Translations under genes and position numbers: made by a program
In this document: positions 40,500-49,849 of the stretch, piece after piece
Position numbering within the stretch: the first letter of the stretch is position 1
Layout of the letters: each line of letters begins with the position of its first letter
DNA from: Candidatus Flavonifractor intestinigallinarum
GTDB taxonomy: Bacteria > Bacillota > Clostridia > Oscillospirales > Oscillospiraceae
Reading direction: 5' to 3'
Assembly: GCA_019119165.1 (NCBI GenBank)
Contig: DWXO01000021.1
Coordinates: 33,172-97,171, forward strand
Length of the DNA: 64,000 nt
The notes under the pieces: model-generated
The model's database searches: none
What the model was told of the DNA's origin: nothing
What the model saw: the letters and a program-made list of their open reading frames with translations, nothing else

Positions 40500-41312
40500 T
40501 CAAGGGGCGGCGAAGCGGGTGCCGATGTCGGCCCCGTTTACAATATCGTAGAGAGACTCGATGTTGCTGCCGTTGGCAATGACCATCTCAATACCGGCGT
40601 CCAGGGCGATCTGGGCGGCGTTGAGCTTGGTGGCCATGCCGCCGGTGCCCCGCCAGGTGCCCGCTCCTCCCGCCATGGCCCGCAGCTGGGGGGTAATGGC
40701 CTCCACATGGTGGATCAGCTCGGCTTCCGGATGGGTGCGGGGGTCGGCGTCGTACAGGCCGTCAATGTCGCTGAGCAGCACAAGCAGATCGGCTCCGCAC
40801 AGACGGGCCACAATGGCGGACAGGGTGTCGTTGTCGCCCAGAACCTTGCACTGGCCGGTCTCAATCTCCGCCGAGGACACCGAGTCGTTCTCGTTGACCA
40901 CCGGGATGACACCCAGCTCCAGCAGGGCCTCAAAGGTGTTGTGGAGGTGCTCCGACCGGACGGGGGCGTCCACATCCTCGCCGGTGAGCAGGATCTGGGC
41001 TACGGTGCGGTTATACTCCGCGAAGAGCTTGTCATAAATGTGCATCATCATGCACTGACCCACGGCGGCGGTGGCCTGCTTCATCCGCAGCTCGGTGGGG
41101 CGAGCGTCCAGCCGCAGCTTTTTGGTGCCGATGCCGATGGCGCCGGAGGACACCAGCACCACCTGATAGCCCATCCCCTCCAGATCGGAGAGCACCCGGG
41201 CCAGCCGCTCCATATTCTGAAGATTGAGGCTCCCTGTGTCCCGGGTAAGGGTGGAGGTACCCACCTTGACCACCAATCGACGTACCTGTTTCTTACGCTG
41301 CAAAGCGTTCAT
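40500..41312 (-). CDS. proB: Glutamate 5-kinase (short form without PUA domain)
   Basis: First and regulated step of proline synthesis: phosphorylates glutamate. It has 270 residues of the amino acid kinase fold: LVVKVGTSTLTRD (about 13-25), VSSGAIGIG, the substrate loop VVNENDSVSSAEI, SDIDGLYDADPR and the ATP-site GTGGMATKLNAA. The C-terminal PUA domain of the E. coli enzyme is absent, as in many Firmicutes. The AAGGAGG site abuts the ATG unusually closely, and a six-codon mini-frame (ATG at 41326, stop at 41309) overlaps the start as ATGA, so coupling or leader control is possible. Promoter at 41342-41370. Confidence 0.95.
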   Translation of the reverse strand: MNALQRKKQVRRLVVKVGTSTLTRDTGSLNLQNMERLARVLSDLEGMGYQVVLVSSGAIGIGTKKLRLDARPTELRMKQATAAVGQCMMMHIYDKLFAEYNRTVAQILLTGEDVDAPVRSEHLHNTFEALLELGVIPVVNENDSVSSAEIETGQCKVLGDNDTLSAIVARLCGADLLVLLSDIDGLYDADPRTHPEAELIHHVEAITPQLRAMAGGAGTWRGTGGMATKLNAAQIALDAGIEMVIANGSNIESLYDIVNGADIGTRFAAP

Positions 41313-41341
41313 CCTCCTTGATTCATCTTGCGTCTGAGAGC

Positions 41342-41370
41342 ATCATACCACAGTTTCGCAATGCAGTAAA
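41342..41370 (-). promoter_or_regulatory. proB promoter
   Basis: Leftward TTTACT (complement of 41365-41370), 17-bp spacer, TATGAT (complement of 41342-41347). Confidence 0.6.
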
Positions 41371-41434
41371 GGAAAGAAGTGATGGTTTGCGCAAAGAAAA
41401 CTATACGTTTTACCACTTTTTCATGCTTTTACGG

Positions 41435-41463
41435 TTGAAATCCACGGAATTTTGGAGTACAAT
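41435..41463 (+). promoter_or_regulatory. Promoter of the trmL-glycolysis operon
   Basis: TTGAAA (41435-41440), 17-bp spacer, TACAAT (41458-41463). Confidence 0.7.
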
Positions 41464-41505
41464 AGCCTGCGCTGAACAGTGATAGAGGCGTAAAGAGGGA
41501 ATAAA

Positions 41506-42000
41506 ATGCTGAATATCGTGCTCTTCGAACCGGAAATACCACAAAACACCGGCAACATTGCCCGTACCTGCGCGGTTACAGGCATACGACTCCACCTGAT
41601 TAAGCCTTTGGGCTTTGATATCAGTGACAAGGCCGTGAAAAGGGCCGGCTTAGACTACTGGCATCTGGTGGATCTGCGGGTCTATGAAAATCTGGAGGAC
41701 TTCTTCCAGAAAACCGGCGCGGAGGATATCTGGCTGGCCACCTCCAAAGCCCCGCGGCCTTATACCCAGGCCGTATTTCGGGATGGGTGCTACCTCATCT
41801 TCGGCAAGGAGACCGCCGGGCTGCCGGAACAGTTCCGGGAGAAATACCGGCAGCGCTGCATTCGTATCCCCATCCGGGCACAGGCCCGGTGCCTCAATCT
41901 TTCCAACTCAGCGGCGATCCTAGCGTACGAAGCCCTGCGACAACTGGATTTTCCCGGACTGGCCGGGGAAGGCGAGATGAAAGGAGCTAGTATAGTATGA
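41506..42000 (+). CDS. trmL: tRNA (cytidine/uridine-34-2'-O)-methyltransferase
   Basis: SPOUT-class enzyme methylating the wobble ribose of leucine tRNAs. It has 164 residues, standard for TrmL, with the knot motifs [19 protein letters not shown] (motif 1, about 3-21), [15 protein letters not shown] (motif 2, about 95-109) and [21 protein letters not shown] (in parts, motif 3 with the conserved N-L-S-N). It opens the glycolytic operon and its TGA overlaps the ATG of pgk by the ATGA arrangement, so the two are translationally coupled. Confidence 0.95.
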   Translation: MLNIVLFEPEIPQNTGNIARTCAVTGIRLHLIKPLGFDISDKAVKRAGLDYWHLVDLRVYENLEDFFQKTGAEDIWLATSKAPRPYTQAVFRDGCYLIFGKETAGLPEQFREKYRQRCIRIPIRAQARCLNLSNSAAILAYEALRQLDFPGLAGEGEMKGASIV

Positions 42001-43265
42001 ACTACAACAAGAAAACCGTAAAAGACATCGACGTGGCCGGCAAGAAGGTGCTGCTGCGCTGCGACTTCAACGTGCCCCAGGACAAGACCACCGGCGCCAT
42101 CACCGACGACAAGCGCATCCGTGCGGCTCTGCCCACCATCCAGTACCTGCTGGATCAGAATGCCGCTGTGATTGCCTGCTCCCACCTGGGCAAGCCTGTG
42201 GCCACCTTTGACTCCTATGTGAAGAAGCAGGCCGAGAAGGGCAAGGACCCTGCCTCCATCACTGAGGAGGAGTGGAAGAAGTCCCTGGCCAAGCTGTCTC
42301 TGGCTCCTGTTGCCAAGCGCCTGAGCGAGCTGCTGGGCCGCGAGGTCATCATGGCCTCCGACGTGGTGGGCCCCGACGCCCAGGCCAAGGCCGCCGCCCT
42401 CCAGCCCGGCCAGGTCCTGCTGCTGGAGAACACCCGCTTTGAGAAGGGTGAGACCAAGAACGATCCCGCCCTGGCCAAGGCCATGGCTGATATGGCTGAG
42501 GTGTATGTGTCCGACGCATTCGGCGCCGTTCACCGCGCCCACGCTTCCACCGCCGGTGTGGCTGCCTACCTGCCCGCTGTGTCCGGCTTCCTGATCCAGA
42601 AGGAGCTGGAGATCATCGGCGGCGCTCTGGCCAATCCCAAGCGTCCCCTGGTGGCTATTCTGGGCGGCTCCAAGGTGTCCTCCAAGATCGGCGTCATCAA
42701 CAACCTGCTGGAGATCGCCGACACCATCATCATCGGCGGCGGCATGACCTATACCTTCCTCAAGGCTCAGGGCGGCTCTGTCGGCAAGTCCCTGCTGGAA
42801 GAGGACTGGCTGGACTACTGCAACGACATGATGAAGAAGGCCAAGGAGAAGGGCGTGAAGCTGCTCCTGCCCGAGGATACCATCTGCGCCAAGGAGTTCT
42901 CTGCCGACGCCGAGCCCATCCTGGTGGACAGCATGAACATCCCCGACGACTGTATGGGCATGGACATCGGCCCCAAGGCCATTGCCGCCTACGCGGACGC
43001 TGTGAAGGATGCGGGCACTGTGATCTGGAACGGCCCCATGGGCGTGTTTGAGTTCCCCGCCTTTGCCAAGGGCACCCAGGCTGTGGCCGAGGCCCTGAGC
43101 AACAGCAACGCCATCACCATCATCGGCGGCGGCGACTCTGCTGCCGCTGTGCAGCAGCTGGGCTATGCCGATAAGATGACCCATATCTCCACCGGCGGCG
43201 GCGCTTCCCTGGAGTTTATGGAGGGCAAGGAGCTGCCCGGCGTGGCTTGCCTGCTGGATAAGTAA
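41997..43265 (+). CDS. pgk: Phosphoglycerate kinase
   Basis: Transfers phosphate from 1,3-bisphosphoglycerate to ADP, the first ATP-yielding step of glycolysis. It has 422 residues, slightly longer than usual because of an insertion near residues 70-95 ([20 protein letters not shown]), typical of some clostridial enzymes. Family strings are [13 protein letters not shown] (about 16-28), [29 protein letters not shown] and the C-terminal nucleotide site [17 protein letters not shown] and [18 protein letters not shown] lies before the ATG, inside trmL. gapA is not in the window. Confidence 0.97.
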   Translation: MNYNKKTVKDIDVAGKKVLLRCDFNVPQDKTTGAITDDKRIRAALPTIQYLLDQNAAVIACSHLGKPVATFDSYVKKQAEKGKDPASITEEEWKKSLAKLSLAPVAKRLSELLGREVIMASDVVGPDAQAKAAALQPGQVLLLENTRFEKGETKNDPALAKAMADMAEVYVSDAFGAVHRAHASTAGVAAYLPAVSGFLIQKELEIIGGALANPKRPLVAILGGSKVSSKIGVINNLLEIADTIIIGGGMTYTFLKAQGGSVGKSLLEEDWLDYCNDMMKKAKEKGVKLLLPEDTICAKEFSADAEPILVDSMNIPDDCMGMDIGPKAIAAYADAVKDAGTVIWNGPMGVFEFPAFAKGTQAVAEALSNSNAITIIGGGDSAAAVQQLGYADKMTHISTGGGASLEFMEGKELPGVACLLDK

Positions 43266-43346
43266 GAAGCGCCAAGCCGCGTGACACCAGACCCAACCGG
43301 GTCAAAACCCAAGAGAGAAGAATTGAAGAAAGGGGCCCACTTACCC

Positions 43347-44120
43347 ATGAACAGAAGATACCGCAAGACCATCATCGCCGGCAACTGGAAGATGAACAAG
43401 ACCCTGTCCGAGACCCGTGCCTTTGCCGAGGAGCTCAAGCCCCTCATCGGCAAGCCCAAGTGGTGCGAGGTGGTGCTGTGCGTGCCCTCCGTGAACCTCC
43501 AGGCCGCTGTGCGCCTCTTCAAGGAGAGCCGCGTGGCCATCGGCGCTGAGACCTGCCACTATGAGTCCCACGGCGCCTTCACCGGCGAGGTCTCCCCCGA
43601 GATGCTCAAGGAGATCGGCGTGAAGTACGTCATCATCGGCCACTCCGAGCGCCGTCAGTACTACAATGAGACCGACTTCACCGTCAACAAGAAGGTCCAC
43701 GCCGCTCTGGAGGCCGGTCTGTACCCCATCGTGTGCGTGGGCGAGAGCCTGGAGCAGCGTGAGCTGGGGGTCACCATGGACCTGATCTCCTACCAGGTGA
43801 AGGCCGCCCTGTCCGGCGTGCCCGCCGACAAGATGCGTCATGTGGTCATCGCCTATGAGCCCATCTGGGCCATCGGCACCGGTAAGACCGCTACCGCCGA
43901 GCAGGCCAACGAGGTGTGCGAGGCCATTCGTGCCGTCATCCGCAAGCTGTACGGCGCCCGCGTGGCCCGCTCCGTCACCATCCAGTACGGCGGCTCCATG
44001 AACGCCAAGAACGCCCAGGAGCTGCTGGCTCAGCCCGACGTGGACGGCGGCCTCATCGGCGGCGCTTCCCTGAAGGCCCCCGACTTCGTGGAGATCATCA
44101 ACGCTGCCAATCAGGAATAA
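43347..44120 (+). CDS. tpiA: Triosephosphate isomerase
   Basis: Interconverts dihydroxyacetone phosphate and glyceraldehyde 3-phosphate. The ATG at 43347 gives 257 residues; the longer frame upstream has no ribosome site. TIM-barrel catalytic residues are present: Lys in AGNWKMNKT (about 9-17), His in [11 protein letters not shown] (about 94-104), Glu in [16 protein letters not shown] (about 167-182), and the phosphate loop in QYGGSMN and GGLIGGASL. It lies 81 bp after pgk and 34 bp before gpmI. Confidence 0.97.
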   Translation: MNRRYRKTIIAGNWKMNKTLSETRAFAEELKPLIGKPKWCEVVLCVPSVNLQAAVRLFKESRVAIGAETCHYESHGAFTGEVSPEMLKEIGVKYVIIGHSERRQYYNETDFTVNKKVHAALEAGLYPIVCVGESLEQRELGVTMDLISYQVKAALSGVPADKMRHVVIAYEPIWAIGTGKTATAEQANEVCEAIRAVIRKLYGARVARSVTIQYGGSMNAKNAQELLAQPDVDGGLIGGASLKAPDFVEIINAANQE

Positions 44121-44154
44121 GCCCCCGCTTTTGTGCAGAGAACAGAGGTAAACT

Positions 44155-45675
44155 ATGAGTAAAACACCGACTACCCTCATTATCATGGACGGCTTCGGCC
44201 TGCGGGGCGACAAGACCGGCAACGCCATCGCCGCCGCCCACACTCCCAACCTGGACAAGATCTTTGCCGAGAACCCCGGCTGCAAGCTGGCGGCCTCCGG
44301 CATGGACGTAGGCCTGCCCGAGGGACAGATGGGCAACTCCGAGGTGGGTCACACCAACATCGGCGCGGGCCGGGTGGTGTTCCAGGACCTGCCCCGAATC
44401 ACCAAGTCCATTCAGGACGGCAGCTTCTTTGAGAATGAGGCCTATATCGAGGCCATGGACGACTGCAAGGAGCGGGACGGCGCGCTGCACGTGTTCGGTC
44501 TGCTGTCCGACGGCGGCGTCCACAGCCACATCACCCACATCTTCGCCCTGCTGGAGATGGCCAAGAAGCGTGGCCTGCACAAGGTGTTCGTCCACTGCTT
44601 CCTGGACGGCCGCGACGTGCCCCCCGCCTCCGGCAAGGAGTACGTGCAGCAGCTGGTGGACAAGTGCAAGGAGCTGGGCGTGGGCCAGGTGGCCACCGTT
44701 ATGGGCCGCTTCTACGCCATGGACCGTGACAAGCGCTGGGACCGCCTGCAGCGGGCCTATGACGCCATCGTGCTGGGCGTGGGCACCGAGAACGCCGATC
44801 CTGTGGACGCCGTTCAGAAATCCTATGACGCCGGTGTCACCGACGAGTTTGTGGAGCCTGTGGTGTGCACCAAGGAGGGCAAGGTGAAGGAGGGCGACTC
44901 CATCATCTTCATGAACTTCCGCCCCGACCGGGCCCGGGAGATCACCCGCTGCTTTGTGGACCCCGCCTTTACCGACGTGGAGCGGAAGAAAGGCTACTTC
45001 CCCGTCACCTACGTCTGCACCACCGAGTACGACGCCACCATGCCCAATGTGCTGATTGCCTTCCCTCACCGTGAGCTGGTCAACATCTTCGGTGAGTATA
45101 TTGCCCGCCAGGGCTACACCCAGCTGCGTATCGCCGAGACCGAGAAGTACGCCCATGTGACCTTCTTCTTCAACGGCGGCGCCGAGCAGGTGTTCCCCGG
45201 CGAGGACCGGTGCCTGATCCCCTCTCCCAAGGTGGCTACCTACGACCTGCAGCCCGAGATGAGCGCCCCCGAGGTCACTGAGGAGGCCGTCAAGCGCATC
45301 GAGAGCGGCAAGTACGACGTCATCATCCTCAACTTCGCCAACTGCGACATGGTGGGTCACACCGGCGTGTTTGACGCCGCTGTGAAGGCCGTGGAGGCTG
45401 TGGACGAGGGCGTGGGCAAGGTGGTGGAGGCCACCACCAAGATGGGCGGCGTCACCCTTATCACCGCCGACCACGGCAACGCCGACCGGATGCTGGACGA
45501 CGACGGGGTCACCCCCTACACCGCCCACACCACCAATCTGGTGCCCTTCTACATCGTGGGCGCCGACGTGAAGCTGCGGGACGGCCGCCTGGCCGACATC
45601 GCCCCCACCATGCTGGATCTGATGGGCCTTGAAAAGCCCGCAGAGATGGATGGGGAGACGCTGATCCTGAATTAA
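44155..45675 (+). CDS. gpmI: 2,3-bisphosphoglycerate-independent phosphoglycerate mutase
   Basis: Mn2+ enzyme interconverting 3- and 2-phosphoglycerate. It has 506 residues of the alkaline phosphatase superfamily: metal site LIIMDGFGLRGD (about 8-19), phosphoserine loop GQMGNSEVGHTNIGAGRV (about 56-73, nucleophile Ser), substrate residues in HVFGLLSDGGVHSH and FMNFRPDRARE, and the second metal cluster NFANCDMVGHTG and TADHGNADRM. The 3' end is remarkable: a 19-bp inverted repeat brackets the last 12 codons, and a second copy of the last 15 codons plus stop lies about 155 bp further on. Confidence 0.97.
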   Translation: MSKTPTTLIIMDGFGLRGDKTGNAIAAAHTPNLDKIFAENPGCKLAASGMDVGLPEGQMGNSEVGHTNIGAGRVVFQDLPRITKSIQDGSFFENEAYIEAMDDCKERDGALHVFGLLSDGGVHSHITHIFALLEMAKKRGLHKVFVHCFLDGRDVPPASGKEYVQQLVDKCKELGVGQVATVMGRFYAMDRDKRWDRLQRAYDAIVLGVGTENADPVDAVQKSYDAGVTDEFVEPVVCTKEGKVKEGDSIIFMNFRPDRAREITRCFVDPAFTDVERKKGYFPVTYVCTTEYDATMPNVLIAFPHRELVNIFGEYIARQGYTQLRIAETEKYAHVTFFFNGGAEQVFPGEDRCLIPSPKVATYDLQPEMSAPEVTEEAVKRIESGKYDVIILNFANCDMVGHTGVFDAAVKAVEAVDEGVGKVVEATTKMGGVTLITADHGNADRMLDDDGVTPYTAHTTNLVPFYIVGADVKLRDGRLADIAPTMLDLMGLEKPAEMDGETLILN

Positions 45676-45694
45676 GGGCTTTTCAAGGCCCATC
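45621..45694 (+). repeat. 19-bp inverted repeat bracketing the gpmI stop codon
   Basis: Left arm GATGGGCCTTGAAAAGCCC (45621-45639, inside the coding region) and its perfect reverse complement (45676-45694), which begins at the first base after TAA. The 36-base loop holds the last 12 codons and the stop. It could act on mRNA stability or translation termination. Confidence 0.85.
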
Positions 45695-45829
45695 CCCGCC
45701 GCAGGCGGGCGGCGCTTGCGCCGTCCAAGCGTTTTGGCCAAAAGCCAAAACCTTGATGCCGGGGCAATTTACTTGCCCCGAGCAGATAAAAAGATCCGGG
45801 GTCCCCGCGCGGCTTGCCGCATGGGGCGC
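45695..45829. repeat. Palindrome-rich insert after gpmI
   Basis: Non-coding DNA with successive short palindromes: GGCGC-TT-GCGCC, GTTTTGGC-CAAAA-GCCAAAAC, GGGGCAA-TTTAC-TTGCCCC and GCGGC-TT-GCCGC flanked by CCCC and GGGG. With the right arm of the inverted repeat it totals 154 bp between the two tail copies. Confidence 0.65.
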
Positions 45830-45877
45830 CTTGAAAAGCCTGCAGAGATGGACGGGGAGACGCTGATTCTCAACTAA
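45830..45877 (+). pseudogene. Duplicated 3' end of gpmI (relic)
   Basis: 15 codons plus stop, LEKPAEMDGETLILN, identical in protein sequence to the end of GpmI but different at 5 of 48 bases, all third-codon positions (Pro, Asp, Ile, Leu, Asn codons). It has no start codon or upstream gene part. It appears to be the original gene end, displaced by an insertion that supplied a diverged replacement. Confidence 0.8.
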
Positions 45878-47308
<1,431 letters not shown>

Positions 47309-47474
47309 GCACTTCCGGAAACGCAGGCAGGACCGCTTCGGCGGTCCTGCTTTTTCCCGTCGCCCAGCTCCATACCAGGGGGCCCCGCCGTGCCCCGCAC
47401 GGTGGGGAGAGGAGCCGGAAAGGGAGCGGGCAGAGTTTTCGCCGCAGGCGGAAACGGCGCGGAGCGGACTTTGC
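47309..47474. repeat. Palindrome-rich insert after eno, including the terminator
   Basis: 166 bp. It contains a perfect terminator (GCAGGACCGC, TTCG, complement, T5; 47327-47355), then palindromes such as CCCCGCCGTGC...GCACGGTGGGG and GTTTTCGCC-GCA-GGCGGAAAC. The last resembles the GTTTCC-CGCA-GGAAAC hairpin that precedes the crt relic. Confidence 0.6.
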
Positions 47475-47525
47475 GGCGACGAGGCGCAGTACCCCGGCAT
47501 GAAGGAGTCCTGCAATTTGAGGGAA
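47475..47525 (+). pseudogene. Decayed duplicate of the eno 3' end (relic)
   Basis: Aligns without gaps to the last 16 codons and stop of eno (47258-47308) at 41 of 51 bases. Conserved peptide parts are GD, YPGMK and NL; several replacements are now non-silent and the stop codon has become GAA. It has no function that I can see. Confidence 0.65.
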
Positions 47526-47604
47526 GCAGATCAAAAGGAAACAGAGCCGCGGCCATTGGCAGCAGCTCTGTTTTTAATACAAAATGGAATTATTTTTATA
47601 AAGT

Positions 47605-48387
47605 TTACGATTCGGATAGCTTTTTGGTGGAATGCCGGTGGGAAACAACGAATTTTCGTATGGTGTGGACGGACACCAGAAGAAGCATCGCCAGCCAATA
47701 CAGCATCAGGAACTTTCCGCCGGGACGAAGCAGGAAGAACTGCAGCAGACCCGGACTGCGGATGGACGTCCAAATGCTGCGGGTGCCGGCATATTGGAGC
47801 GCAAAGGCGACCAGAAGTAGCCAGCAGACAGGGACGGACGGGGGATGGCGAATGGTTTGAGCCGTCAGGAACAACAGCGCAATGGTCAGCCAGAAGGCGG
47901 CCATCCAGGTGACAGCGTCGCCGGAAGGAAGCCATATCAAACTGGGGCCAAAAATCGAAAAAAGCGCCAGCCATACACCCCAGCCGCAGATGATGGCTGA
48001 AAATTCCCTGCGGAACAAACAGGCGATTCCGCACATGAGCAGCGGCCACACCGTAATCGGCCCGGTTAGCGCATAGGAATAGAGCACCGCGGCGGAAAGA
48101 AAAAACGCGATTCCCACCAGCCTCTGCCGGTGGAGCCGCAGCTCTTCCGCTGTCACACCGACCTTTACGATGGGGCCCACCGAGCCCGGCACCTCTCCCT
48201 TCACCAGTTCATCCAGAGAGATGCCGAACACCCCGCTCAGTTTCACCAGCTTCTCCAGGTCCGGTACGCTGGCGTCGTTTTCCCACTTGCTGACAGACTG
48301 CCGGGATACTCCCAGCTGCTCCGCCAGGGTATCCTGGCTGAGTCCTGCTTTTGCCCGCAGCTGGATCAGCCGCTCTCCCAAGGTCAT
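47605..48387 (-). CDS. XRE-family transcriptional regulator with membrane domain
   Basis: 260-residue DNA-binding membrane protein. Residues about 3-62 are an HTH_3 domain (LGERLIQLRAKAGLSQ, LAEQLGVSRQSVSKWEN) of the type found in membrane-linked Firmicutes regulators. After a linker, four to six hydrophobic segments follow (for example LVGIAFFLSAAVLYSYALTG, LLMCGIACLF, WLTIALLFLTAQ). The start at 48387 follows GGAGGCGGGACC. Base composition is lower in G+C and codon choice more even than in the flanking eno and pta genes, which hints at later acquisition. Target genes are unknown. Confidence 0.8.
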   Translation of the reverse strand: MTLGERLIQLRAKAGLSQDTLAEQLGVSRQSVSKWENDASVPDLEKLVKLSGVFGISLDELVKGEVPGSVGPIVKVGVTAEELRLHRQRLVGIAFFLSAAVLYSYALTGPITVWPLLMCGIACLFRREFSAIICGWGVWLALFSIFGPSLIWLPSGDAVTWMAAFWLTIALLFLTAQTIRHPPSVPVCWLLLVAFALQYAGTRSIWTSIRSPGLLQFFLLRPGGKFLMLYWLAMLLLVSVHTIRKFVVSHRHSTKKLSES

Positions 48388-48495
48388 GGTCCCGCCTCCC
48401 GCTTCAGTTCTGCCATCATCATAGCAGAGGGCGGCGGGATTGTCCATCAAGGTCCCTTGGCGATTCCGCAACCGCTGGTTGCAATGGCCGCAAAC

Positions 48496-48540
48496 ACAGA
48501 AAAACAGCGGCGGACGATTTCACCGTCCGCCGCTGTCTGC
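48496..48540 (-). terminator. Intrinsic terminator of pta
   Basis: Leftward 12-bp stem (CAGCGGCGGACG with its complement) followed on the minus strand by TTTTT. Confidence 0.85.
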
Positions 48541-48566
48541 TGTATGGAAAATGGGATGTACGGCGA

Positions 48567-49547
48567 TCAGTCCTCGCACAGGCCGGCGGTGATGATGGCC
48601 ATGGAGTAGACCTCCAGAGCGTTGCAGCCGCGGGACAGATCGTTGATGGGGGCGTTCAGGCCCTGCAGGATGGGGCCGTAGGCGTCAAAGGAGCCCAGGC
48701 GCTGGGCGATCTTGTAGCCGATGTTGCCGGCGTTGATGTCCGGGAAGATGAAGGTGTTGGCATGGCCGGCCACCTTGGAGTCGGGGCACTTGGTATGGGC
48801 CACGCGGGGAGAGACGGCGGCGTCGAACTGCAGCTCGCCGTCCACGTCCAGGTCGGGGGCCAGGGCCTTCAGCTTGTTGCAGGCGTTGCGCATCTTGTCC
48901 ACATCCTCGCCCTTGCCGGAGCCCAGAGTGGAGTAGCTGAGGTAAGCAACCTTGGGGTCGATGCCGAAGATCTTGGCGGTCTGGGCAGTCTCCAGGCCGA
49001 TCTCCACCAGCTCGTCCTCGGTGGGCTTGATGTTGATGGCACAGTCGCCCATGGCCAGGACCTCGTTCTCGCCGACGCCGTTGGCGCGGACCAGAATGAA
49101 GCAGGAGGACACGATCTTGTTGCTGGGCTTGGTCTTGATGATCTGCAGGGCGGGGCGGACCGTGTCGGCGGTGGAGTAGGTGGCGCCGCCCAGCAGGGCG
49201 TCGGCATAGCCCATCTTCACCAGCATGGTGCCGAAGTAGTTTGCCTGCTTGAGGAGCTTGCGGCACTCCTCCTCGCTCATCTTGCCCTTGCGCAGCTCCA
49301 CCAGGGTGGAGACCATCTTCTCCATGTCGGGGAAGGTCTCGGGATCAATGATCTCAGCGCCCCGGATGTTGAAGCCGGCCTCCTCGGCAGCGGCCTGGAT
49401 CTCGTCGGGGTTGCCCACCAGCACGGGGGTCAGGAAGGTACCGGACAGCAGGCGGGCGGACGCCTCCAGAATGCGGGGGTCCGTGCCCTCAGTGAAGACG
49501 ATCTTCCGGGGATGGGCCTTCAGCTTTTTGATCAAAAATTCAAACAT
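48567..49547 (-). CDS. pta: Phosphate acetyltransferase
   Basis: Converts acetyl-CoA and phosphate to acetyl phosphate; with acetate kinase (not in the window) this yields ATP and acetate. It has 326 residues, the short form consisting only of the PTA_PTB catalytic domain. Family strings are KIVFTEGTDPRILEAS (about 15-30), ADALLGGATYSTADTVRPALQII (in parts), the CoA-site SSCFILV region, LSYSTLGSGKG and the C-terminal NTFIFPDINAGNIGYKIAQR (about 270-289). It is a single gene with its own promoter and terminator. Confidence 0.95.
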   Translation of the reverse strand: MFEFLIKKLKAHPRKIVFTEGTDPRILEASARLLSGTFLTPVLVGNPDEIQAAAEEAGFNIRGAEIIDPETFPDMEKMVSTLVELRKGKMSEEECRKLLKQANYFGTMLVKMGYADALLGGATYSTADTVRPALQIIKTKPSNKIVSSCFILVRANGVGENEVLAMGDCAINIKPTEDELVEIGLETAQTAKIFGIDPKVAYLSYSTLGSGKGEDVDKMRNACNKLKALAPDLDVDGELQFDAAVSPRVAHTKCPDSKVAGHANTFIFPDINAGNIGYKIAQRLGSFDAYGPILQGLNAPINDLSRGCNALEVYSMAIITAGLCED

Positions 49548-49849
49548 CTCTGATTTCCTCCAAAAACGTACAGATTTGGGAACGTATTTAGACTATTCTC
49601 ATTATACACGACTCGACGGCGGGGTCAATTGGAAAATCAAAATATCATCACAAAAATTTGCGCCCGCCGGCAGGGCGCTTCTGGCAAAAGTGTGGGACCC
49701 TACCAGATGCTGTGGTGCGGAAATTGATGGAAACACAAGAAATTGAAGAACTTTTTTAACAATTTTAGACTTGACTGGAAGCGGGAAATGGCGTATGATT
49801 ACAAACGGTAACAAATTGTAACTATTTCGCTGGATTTTACGGAGACGAT
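49548..49849. promoter_or_regulatory. Divergent promoters of pta and the M23 peptidase gene
   Basis: 302 bp without a gene. Leftward for pta: TTGACC (complement of 49623-49628), 16 bp, TATAAT (complement of 49601-49606). Rightward: TTGACT (49771-49776), 17 bp, TATGAT (49794-49799). Just downstream of the latter is a run of GTAAC/TGTAA half-sites (49803-49821) that may bind a regulator. Confidence 0.7.

Noticed and set aside
49803..49821. WalR-type box before the M23 peptidase gene
   Set aside because: TGTTAC and TGTAAT half-sites are spaced by 4 rather than the required 5 bases, so the match is not good enough to call.
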